From contig JALRFZ010000716.1 in the NCBI GenBank assembly GCA_023253615.1, positions 1 to 6,021 on the forward strand: 6,021 bases of DNA. Direction: 5' to 3'. The translations under genes were made by a program, and so were the position numbers. Below the pieces are notes generated by a model. That model saw only the letters and a list, made by a program, of their open reading frames with translations, did not search any database and had not been told where the DNA came from. The stretch comes from Verrucomicrobiales bacterium. GTDB lineage: Bacteria > Verrucomicrobiota > Verrucomicrobiia > Verrucomicrobiales > DEV007. The stretch's first letter is position 1. The number at the start of each line of letters is the position of its first letter. Below, piece by piece: positions 1-5,273 of the stretch.

Positions 1-168
1 GTCGAGAAGCCGCGGCACGATTTCACATCCCCGTGCCTCGAGCGCTTTCAGCACTCTCACTTCGTTTTCAAAACGCTCTTCTTTCCCGGTCCCCCGGAAG
101 GTTTTGTGGACACGGCCGTCGTAGCCGACTTTGACGATGGAACGGATGCCGTCTTTGGCGATTTTCAT
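1..168 (-). CDS. Kinase-like protein, N-terminal 56 residues (partial, runs off left edge)
   Basis: The reading frame is open from an ATG at 168 to the window edge and begins MKIAKDGIRSIVKVGYDG. The visible part resembles the N-lobe of a protein-kinase-like fold (Ser/Thr kinase, Kdo kinase or aminoglycoside phosphotransferase type). Short beta-strand-like segments are followed by a lysine in VHKTF (K22), which would be the ATP-binding lysine. A glutamate in the helix FENEVRVLKAL (E36) would be its alpha-C salt-bridge partner. The ending PRLLD fits the strand after helix C. The catalytic loop and DFG-type motif would lie outside the window, so activity and substrate cannot be judged. The ATG is chosen because the conserved-looking sequence begins directly there. 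No Shine-Dalgarno sequence precedes it, but a promoter-like pair lies upstream at 199-227. The kinase-like assignment is inference from pattern. Confidence 0.6.
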   Translation of the reverse strand, partial: MKIAKDGIRSIVKVGYDGRVHKTFRGTGKEERFENEVRVLKALEARGCEIVPRLLD

Positions 169-198
169 GCAGGGAGGGTTGAAACGGGAGGAGACGAG

Positions 199-227
199 AT
201 CTTAGAGGTTCAGGGGTCAGCCTTCAA
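199..227 (-). promoter_or_regulatory. Candidate sigma70-type promoter of the kinase-like gene
   Basis: On the minus strand a TTGAAG hexamer (222-227) and a TAAGAT hexamer (199-204) are separated by exactly 17 nt. Each matches its sigma70 consensus at four of six bases. Transcription would start near 192, giving a leader of about 25 nt before the ATG at 168. The site lies in an AT-richer patch of an otherwise GC-rich region and downstream (in transcription order) of the hexamer hairpin, so the kinase-like gene could be transcribed independently of the ABC gene. Matches of this quality occur by chance, so this is a suggestion only. Confidence 0.35.
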
Positions 228-245
228 CCTTCCTTTCTTCTTCTC

Positions 246-342
246 CTCATACTCTTACCTCATACTCATACTCCTACTCCGCGAGCGTCAGTGGCCGTCC
301 GGTTTTGAGTAAGAGTAAGATTAAGAATATGAGTATGAGTAA
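246..342. repeat. Hexamer-periodic inverted repeat (long imperfect hairpin)
   Basis: Two arms, 246-279 and 307-342, face each other across a 27-nt GC-rich loop (280-306). The right arm is six uninterrupted hexamers of the form GANTAW (units such as GAGTAA, GATTAA, GAGTAT). The left arm is built of the complementary form (CTCATA, CTCTTA, CTCATA, CTCATA, CTCCTA, CTC) with one extra C at 258. Counting that base as a bulge, about 27 of 33 positions are complementary between the arms. Both flanking genes are on the minus strand, so the hairpin would form at the 3' end of the ABC-ATPase transcript. It could act as a terminator or an mRNA-stabilising structure, or be a dispersed intergenic repeat. 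It lacks the compact GC stem and U-tract of a canonical intrinsic terminator. Confidence 0.75.
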
Positions 343-359
343 GTGCAGGAGGCAGGCGA

Positions 360-1043
360 TCACACCCGTTCATCCTCGATGATCTCGCCGTCGCACAGGT
401 GGATCTTCCGATCGACGCGGTCGAGGAGCCGATCGTCATGCGTCGAGAAAACAAACGCCGCGCCCCGGTCCTGATTGATGCGCCGCATCAGATCGATGAT
501 CAGATTGGCATTGTGCGTGTCGAGATTCGCGGTCGGTTCGTCCGCGATGACGAGCGAGGGATCCGTCACGAGGGCACGCGCGATGGCAACGCGTTGCTGC
601 TGGCCTCCGCTCATCTTCTGCGGACGATGGTGCATCCGGTCGGAGAGCTCTACCTCGGCGAGCAGTTTCTCCGCCCGCGTTTTGGCCTCGGCTTTGGCGA
701 CACCGTGGATCTGGAGCGGGAGCATCACATTCTCCAGCGCCGTGAGCACGGGGATGAGATTGAAGTTCTGGAAGACAAAACCGATCGAGGCATTCCGCAG
801 CTCGCTGCGCCGGGCGTCGGTGAGTCCCGCCGCCGGAGTGCCGCCGACGTAGACCTCGCCCGAAGTCGGGGCATCGAGCAGGCCGATCAGGTTGCAGAGC
901 GTCGATTTTCCCGAACCCGACGGACCCCACACCGCGATGAACTCGTGCTCCTCGATCACGAGACTGATATCCCGCAGGGCAGACACTTCCGTGTCACCGA
1001 AATGGTAGGTTTTTCTGAGATTTTTAGTCTCCGCAACTTTCAT
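360..1043 (-). CDS. ABC transporter ATP-binding protein, LolD/MacB type
   Basis: This 227-residue cytoplasmic ATPase has every motif of an ABC nucleotide-binding domain. Walker A is GPSGSGKST (40-48), the Q-loop is Q92, and the signature is MSGGQQQR (144-151). Walker B is LVIADE (164-169) with catalytic E169, the D-loop is ANLD (172-175), and the switch histidine is H202 in FSTHD. The length and the opening ETKNLRKTYHFGDTEVSALRDISL are typical of the family that powers FtsX-like permeases (LolCDE lipoprotein release, MacB export, FtsE-like). No permease is next to it: leftward lies a repeat and a kinase-like gene, rightward a divergent glycosyltransferase. The substrate therefore cannot be inferred. 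The start at 1043 (MKVAETKN) fits family length; an ATG at 1058 would add five residues (MTRGP), and neither has a Shine-Dalgarno sequence. The stop is TGA at 360-362. Confidence 0.93.
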   Translation of the reverse strand: MKVAETKNLRKTYHFGDTEVSALRDISLVIEEHEFIAVWGPSGSGKSTLCNLIGLLDAPTSGEVYVGGTPAAGLTDARRSELRNASIGFVFQNFNLIPVLTALENVMLPLQIHGVAKAEAKTRAEKLLAEVELSDRMHHRPQKMSGGQQQRVAIARALVTDPSLVIADEPTANLDTHNANLIIDLMRRINQDRGAAFVFSTHDDRLLDRVDRKIHLCDGEIIEDERV

Positions 1044-1105
1044 GGGTCCACGGGTCATTAACGCTTGCAGTCTAGTCGCCCCGGCCCATTTTGCACGGGT
1101 TTTCC
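1044..1105. promoter_or_regulatory. Divergent intergenic region between ABC ATPase and glycosyltransferase
   Basis: This 62-bp gap separates two genes transcribed away from each other, so it should hold promoter elements for both, unless these reach into the coding regions. I found no convincing -35/-10 pair on either strand. A TTGCAG (1065-1070) on the plus strand has only a poor partner at the right distance (ATTTTG, 1088-1093). No clear operator palindrome is visible. The call rests on geometry rather than motifs. Confidence 0.35.
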
Positions 1106-3319
1106 ATGATCGAAAAGTCCTTGCTGGCATTCTGGGGAGTCTGGCTCCTCCTGATCCTGATCGCGGCCTTCCGCGTCTTCGGGTTTTCGTTCGCCCGTCG
1201 CCGCCAGGATCGCCGGTGGAAGGACGGCTCCGGCCCCCAGAAACCGGTCGCCCTCATCGTGCCGGTGAAGGGATTCGACCTGCAATCGACGCCCCGGTTT
1301 TTTGACGCGATCTTCGGGCAGACTTATCGCGATTACCGGGTCATCGTCTGTTTTGAAAGCTGGGACGACCCTGTCGCCCGTTGGCTTTGCGAGCATCTCG
1401 AGCTCGATTCCCGCCACCCGGTCTGGACGCATCCCGATCCGACGAGCGGTCTCCGTGGTATCACCCTCGTCTGCGGGGGCATTGCCGAAAACGAAGGGCA
1501 GAAAGTGCACAATCAGCGCGCCGCTTTCCGCGATCTCTCATCGCGCGATGCCATCATCGCCTTTGCCGACGCCGACATCCTCTGCGGTCCCGATTGGCTC
1601 GCACGTCTCGTCGCTCCCATCAACCGGGGGCCTTACGAACTCTCCACCACCTACCGCTGGCTCGTTCCGAAACGCCCGACCCTGCCGAACCAAGTCGCCT
1701 GCATCATCAACGCCTCGATCACCACCCAGGGCGGCGCGGAGTGGTCCACCGTGCTCTGGGGCGGCTCGATGGCCCTTTCCCGCGAGGTCTTCGACGAGCT
1801 CGACGTGCCCACCCTGCTCGCCGGATCTCTCAACGACGATCTCCGCCTCTCCAAGGCCGCGCGGAAGACCGGACGGAAAATCGCTTTTGTCCGCTCGCTC
1901 ATCCTCCCGACCCCGATTGATTTCACGTGGAGCACCTTTTTCGAATTCGCGCGACGCCAGTACACCCAGGTGAAGTTCTTCAGCCCCATCCTCTACACGG
2001 GTGTGAATTTCGTAATGGGCTTCTACGTGCTCGGCGCGATCAGCATCGTCGCCGCCCTCATCTACGGCTATTTCTTCGCGTGGATCCCCGTGGCGGCGGC
2101 TTATGTCATCGATCAGTTCCGATCGCTCGCACGGCAACAAGTCTACCTCTCGCTCTTCAAGGAAAACAGCATCCGTCAAAAACTCTTCGCCGCCGGCTGG
2201 CTCGAGCACATGCTCACCCCTTTCTGGATGACGCTGCACTGGCTCCTCCTCGCCAGCACCTGGACGCAAAACCGTCTCACCTGGGCAGGCGTGCGGTATC
2301 AGATCCTTTCAAAGTCGAAGACCCGCATTCTCCATCGCACCGCCACCGCGACGCCGCTCCCGGCCGGTGCTCCGGGTCTGGCGATGCTCACGGCCCTGCA
2401 CGATCGTCGCCGCAGCACGATGACCCAGCCGATCCGGCCCATCGGATCGGCCACCACGCCTCTCGAGCCCGTCGCCACCTACACCGTGCCCGAGGAAAGT
2501 GCGCCCGTCGAGGTCGTTACCACCGGGGTAGCGGTCGAAGTCGTCGAAGAAATCGCCGCACCTCCCGAGGAAATCGCCATCCCCGAGGGAGCAGACATCG
2601 ATCTACCCACCAAGACCACTCTCCACGAGGAAGAGCCCGCGACCTTCGCTGTCGTCGCCGGGGTCGCGTCCGCGATCGTTCCGCTGACCGTCAGCTATCA
2701 CCTCCGTCGCGAGCGCGTTCGATCCATCCCGGCGAAAGAGCGAGGTGCCCTCAGCGCCTCCGAATTCCTCCTCGGGAAAACGCGCGCCCTTCCCCACCGA
2801 CTCCACACGACCCCGGCTCCCGCCACGGAAAAGCCGCGTCCGGCCACGGCGACGACAGACCGCCCCGCCTCCCCCGCTCTGCTTCCGCCCCGGAAAGGCC
2901 GCGTCCTCACCGCTGTCGAGAAAGCTCTCGACAAGACCCGTCGCAACGCCACTTCGCCTGCTTCCAAGCCCCCTGTTCCGACGAGACGCGAGCCCCGTCT
3001 CCTGTCCAGGCCGACGACGAGACTCGAGAGGGTTCGCTCGCGCCTTCGACCCTGTTTCGGCGTGGGCCACGCAGCCTCCAATTCCGCGCCTGCCCCCGCG
3101 CGGAAGACGGTGGTTGCCCGCCCCGTCCCCCGCCCCGTCCCCCGCTTCGCCGGGACCCGTCCCACCGCCGCCCGGCGCACCACGGGCGGGGCCAACCTGG
3201 CGGCATTCGCGCCCGGTCGCGGCATCCCGGCGCGTTCGCTCCGGACGCTTTCTTCCGGGCGCACCGGCTGCCATCCCATCGCGCGCCCCGTGCCACCGGG
3301 GGCGTCCGCACGCCCCTGA
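1106..3319 (+). CDS. Membrane glycosyltransferase, GT2/GT21-like (HpnI/ceramide glucosyltransferase type), with long disordered tail
   Basis: This 737-residue protein has an N-terminal membrane helix (about 5-27), then a GT-A domain that begins PVALIVPVKG (47-56). Motifs in order are a D1-like SWDDP (85-89), GQKVHNQRAA (131-140), the metal-binding ADAD (154-157) and NDD (243-245), the likely catalytic aspartate region. Two or more membrane segments follow (about 303-334 and 363-385), ending in WAGVRYQI (393-400). This layout matches HpnI and ceramide glucosyltransferases, which transfer a sugar to a membrane lipid at the inner membrane. The (Q/R)xxRW motif of that family appears only in altered form as RRQYTQVKF (283-291). 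Residues from about 412 to the end are extra: an acidic Pro/Glu/Val-rich part (454-511), then a basic Pro/Arg/Ala-rich part, both probably disordered. Family members usually end near residue 400. The ATG at 1106 is preferred to an in-frame TTG at 1091 because the membrane helix starts right after it. The sugar and lipid are unknown. Confidence 0.88.
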   Translation: MIEKSLLAFWGVWLLLILIAAFRVFGFSFARRRQDRRWKDGSGPQKPVALIVPVKGFDLQSTPRFFDAIFGQTYRDYRVIVCFESWDDPVARWLCEHLELDSRHPVWTHPDPTSGLRGITLVCGGIAENEGQKVHNQRAAFRDLSSRDAIIAFADADILCGPDWLARLVAPINRGPYELSTTYRWLVPKRPTLPNQVACIINASITTQGGAEWSTVLWGGSMALSREVFDELDVPTLLAGSLNDDLRLSKAARKTGRKIAFVRSLILPTPIDFTWSTFFEFARRQYTQVKFFSPILYTGVNFVMGFYVLGAISIVAALIYGYFFAWIPVAAAYVIDQFRSLARQQVYLSLFKENSIRQKLFAAGWLEHMLTPFWMTLHWLLLASTWTQNRLTWAGVRYQILSKSKTRILHRTATATPLPAGAPGLAMLTALHDRRRSTMTQPIRPIGSATTPLEPVATYTVPEESAPVEVVTTGVAVEVVEEIAAPPEEIAIPEGADIDLPTKTTLHEEEPATFAVVAGVASAIVPLTVSYHLRRERVRSIPAKERGALSASEFLLGKTRALPHRLHTTPAPATEKPRPATATTDRPASPALLPPRKGRVLTAVEKALDKTRRNATSPASKPPVPTRREPRLLSRPTTRLERVRSRLRPCFGVGHAASNSAPAPARKTVVARPVPRPVPRFAGTRPTAARRTTGGANLAAFAPGRGIPARSLRTLSSGRTGCHPIARPVPPGASARP
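3119..3145 (+). repeat. 12-bp tandem repeat in the glycosyltransferase tail
   Basis: A 12-bp unit encoding Arg-Pro-Val-Pro is present twice in perfect tandem (3119-3130 and 3131-3142), and a third Arg codon follows. It lies in the basic, proline-rich end of the glycosyltransferase and suggests that the tail can change length by slippage. No function is implied. Confidence 0.7.
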
Positions 3320-3346
3320 CCGACCGATCCCAATTCCCCCTCCGCC

Positions 3347-3730
3347 ATGCCCGATTTTTACGAAGAAGATTTCGTCTACATCGACCGGTGCGCCCTCATC
3401 GTCCGGCCGACCTGGAAATTCGCCGCCTGGCTCAACCAGCTCGACAGCGATCCCGTCGAGGATGAAAACCAGATCTTCATCCAGACCGTCTACCTCGTCG
3501 ATTTCAACGAGCGCCTCGATGCCCGCTCCACCACCGATCTGCTCGAGGCCTACTATCTGGATATCGCCGCCAGCGAATTCGGTTCCTGGTGGACCGACGA
3601 GCAGGATTGGCCGCCCATCCGCAGCCTCAACGATTTCTTTGAATACTTCGAGTGCGCCCCCTCCGAGACCGTCGTCGATCTCGCCGCGGACGACGACTAC
3701 GCCGACCCCGCGGACGAGGACGACGACTGA
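3347..3730 (+). CDS. Uncharacterised acidic 127-aa protein
   Basis: This is a soluble, strongly acidic protein of unknown function with no signal peptide or membrane segment. It opens with MPDFYEEDFVYIDRCALIV, followed by VRPTWKFAAWLNQL. In the middle is YLVDFNE (56-62), and then an aromatic core: SWWTDEQDWPP (79-89), FFEYFECAP (96-104) and TVVDLA (107-112). It ends in a tail that is almost all Asp, Glu and Ala. The pattern W-x-T-D-E-x-x-W-P followed by F-x-x-x-F and V-x-D-L resembles small conserved hypothetical proteins I recall from several bacterial phyla; I know of no demonstrated function. It starts 27 nt after the glycosyltransferase and ends 20 nt before the pyrophosphohydrolase, so it is probably co-transcribed. 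Codon use with G/C in third positions and the composition support a real gene. The ATG has no Shine-Dalgarno sequence. Confidence 0.85.
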   Translation: MPDFYEEDFVYIDRCALIVRPTWKFAAWLNQLDSDPVEDENQIFIQTVYLVDFNERLDARSTTDLLEAYYLDIAASEFGSWWTDEQDWPPIRSLNDFFEYFECAPSETVVDLAADDDYADPADEDDD

Positions 3731-3750
3731 GGCCTCCACCTGATCCAACC

Positions 3751-4101
3751 ATGGGCGACCTCCCCGCATCCCTCCTCGCCAGGATCCGCGACTTCCGCGA
3801 AGAGCGCGATTGGGGGCAGTTCCACAATCCCAAGGACATGGCCATCGCCATCTCCCTCGAGGCCGGGGAGTTGCTCGAGCATTTTCTCTGGAAGAATCCC
3901 GGAGAGGTCGATGCCCGCGTGGTCTCGCACCGCGAACAGATCAGCGACGAAATCGCCGACATCGCCATCTATCTGACAGAGCTCGCGGACAATCTCGGCA
4001 TCGACCTCGCAGCCGCGATGGAGGCGAAACTGGCGAAAAACGCGGCCAAGTATCCCGTCGCCAAGGCCCGGGGCAACGCCACGAAATACACCGAACTCTG
4101 A
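3751..4101 (+). CDS. MazG-like nucleotide pyrophosphohydrolase (dCTPase/iMazG type)
   Basis: This 116-residue protein belongs to the all-alpha NTP pyrophosphatase superfamily, which hydrolyses (d)NTPs to (d)NMPs and pyrophosphate and helps clear unwanted or damaged nucleotides. The metal-binding signature ExxE(12-28)ExxD is intact: E37 and E40 in SLEAGELLEHFLW, then E67 and D70 in DEIADIAIYL, 26 residues apart. The stretch DWGQFHNPKDMAIAISLE (20-37) and the ending KYPVAKARGNATKY (100-113) match the compact single-domain type related to the dCTPase RS21-C6, rather than the two-domain E. coli MazG. The exact substrate cannot be read from sequence; dCTP or modified pyrimidine nucleotides are typical. 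The start ATG at 3751 follows the previous stop by 20 nt and begins the family-length protein. The longer open frame upstream overlaps the acidic protein and has no similarity to this family. Confidence 0.93.
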   Translation: MGDLPASLLARIRDFREERDWGQFHNPKDMAIAISLEAGELLEHFLWKNPGEVDARVVSHREQISDEIADIAIYLTELADNLGIDLAAAMEAKLAKNAAKYPVAKARGNATKYTEL

Positions 4102-4118
4102 CGGATCCAGTCGCGAAC

Positions 4119-5273
4119 GTGAAGGCCATCCCCGCATCGACCCGACTCACCCGGACCGGTCTCGCCTCCTGTGCGATCGCCGCGGCGACGACCCTTTGGG
4201 GACTGGTGACCTTCTCCGGCCCGGTCCTCGGCGTCGGTCTGGCGGCCACGGTGCTCCTCCTCGTCTGCCGCTCTCTCGCTCTGCGGCATCTCGAAGGTTT
4301 TTTCGTCGAGCGGGATTTGCCGAGGCGCGCCCGCGCCGGCGAGAGTTTTCCGATGGCCCTGTGCCTGCGACCCGGATCCCGCTTCCCGGCAGGCACGCCC
4401 GTGCTATTCACCGATCCTCTCGCTCCCGCGGTGCGGGAAAAAGCACTCTCTCCGGACGATGGCGGACCTTTCCCGATCCGCTGCACCGGACTGGCCCATC
4501 GTCGCGGCCCGCTCCCGCAGAGACCCTGGACGCTCGCCTCGGTCTGGCCCCTCGGGTTGTTCCTGACAAAACAACACGGCCAGTTCCGGGACGACCACGC
4601 GCCCCTCGTCCTTCCCCGCCCTTGGCTGCCGGCACGCCTGCATGAGCGGCTCGCGCAACTCTCGCTCGAATCCGCCGAGCGCCCGACAGAGCCCGCGGAT
4701 CCGGTCGCCGAATTCCGCTTTCTCCGTGAATTCCGCCACGGGGATCCCGTGCGCGGCATCCACTGGCCCACGAGCCTGCGTTCCGGAAGACTCCAATTCG
4801 CCGAGACCGAGCCACCCCGCCCCAAGCCTCTCTGCTTCGGGATCTACCTGCACTCCTATGAAGCACCCGGCACCATCGTCACGCCGGAGACCTACGAGCT
4901 CATCCTCCGCATCGCCACCGGGCTGCTCCTGCGCTTCCAGCACGAAGGCATCCCGGTGGTCTTCGCCCAGCCGTTCACGGTCGCGATCAGGCTGCACGAA
5001 CGCATCGAATTCACCGCCCTTCTCGAGGCCCTCGCCCTCTCGCAGCGCCGCCCCTTCTCTTCGCTCAGGGTCGGCTTCCCCCACTTGCGTGAATCACGCA
5101 ACGATCCTTTCGCCCTTTGCGACGAGGTCTTCGTCCTTGGCGACGGCCCACTCCAAGACTGGGAGGACGCCGCCCGGGAGCGTTTCCCGCGATCCACCTG
5201 TCTGGATGCGAACCGGCTGACGAGCGCCTCGCGCCCGGCCCTGAAAGTCCGCGGCACCTTTTCCGGATCATGA
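4119..5273 (+). CDS. DUF58 domain-containing protein
   Basis: This 384-residue protein has two hydrophobic helices near the N-terminus (about 17-31 and 36-53), an extracytoplasmic or beta-rich middle region, and the DUF58 signature at 199-242. Key parts of the signature are FRFLREFRHGDPVRGIHW (199-216), then SGRLQFAE (222-229). This corresponds to the family pattern LRxYxxGDxxRxIxW, which lies before a von Willebrand A-like C-terminal part. DUF58 proteins commonly sit with MoxR AAA+ ATPases and transglutaminase-like membrane proteins. Their molecular role is poorly known; assembly or maturation of envelope proteins or complexes is suspected. The following gene is a probable transglutaminase partner and overlaps it by 4 nt (ATGA), implying translational coupling. 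The start is taken as GTG at 4119, 17 nt after the pyrophosphohydrolase stop, because the first in-frame ATG after it falls beyond both membrane helices. The GTG lacks a Shine-Dalgarno sequence, so the start is less certain than the gene. Confidence 0.9.
   Translation: MKAIPASTRLTRTGLASCAIAAATTLWGLVTFSGPVLGVGLAATVLLLVCRSLALRHLEGFFVERDLPRRARAGESFPMALCLRPGSRFPAGTPVLFTDPLAPAVREKALSPDDGGPFPIRCTGLAHRRGPLPQRPWTLASVWPLGLFLTKQHGQFRDDHAPLVLPRPWLPARLHERLAQLSLESAERPTEPADPVAEFRFLREFRHGDPVRGIHWPTSLRSGRLQFAETEPPRPKPLCFGIYLHSYEAPGTIVTPETYELILRIATGLLLRFQHEGIPVVFAQPFTVAIRLHERIEFTALLEALALSQRRPFSSLRVGFPHLRESRNDPFALCDEVFVLGDGPLQDWEDAARERFPRSTCLDANRLTSASRPALKVRGTFSGS

Noticed and set aside
106..312. Short plus-strand open frame across the kinase-like start and the hairpin.
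   Set aside because: Its SYSYLILIL stretch is only the translated CTCATA repeat, and it overlaps the kinase-like gene antisense.
246..342. CRISPR array or simple microsatellite as an explanation for the hexamer units.
   Set aside because: There are no spacers between units, and the two arms are in inverted orientation with position-specific variation, unlike either a CRISPR or a plain slippage tract.
399..1061. Plus-strand open frame of 220 codons opposite the ABC ATPase.
   Set aside because: The minus-strand frame has all ABC motifs, so this is its antisense shadow.
1044..1130. Longer ABC ATPase start at 1130 adding about 29 residues (MPARTFRSWKTR...).
   Set aside because: It would overlap the start of the divergent glycosyltransferase gene and add sequence unlike the family; the starts at 1043 or 1058 fit the usual length.
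1927..3465. Plus-strand open frame of 512 codons overlapping the glycosyltransferase.
   Set aside because: Its translation is Arg/His/Pro-rich without domains, while the overlapping frame carries the membrane segments of the glycosyltransferase. It also runs into the next gene.
2603..3769. Long minus-strand open frame (388 codons) opposite the glycosyltransferase tail and the acidic protein.
   Set aside because: It is Gly/Arg/Glu-rich low-complexity sequence, the expected mirror of GC-rich coding on the plus strand. It has no domain and conflicts with the well-supported acidic-protein gene.
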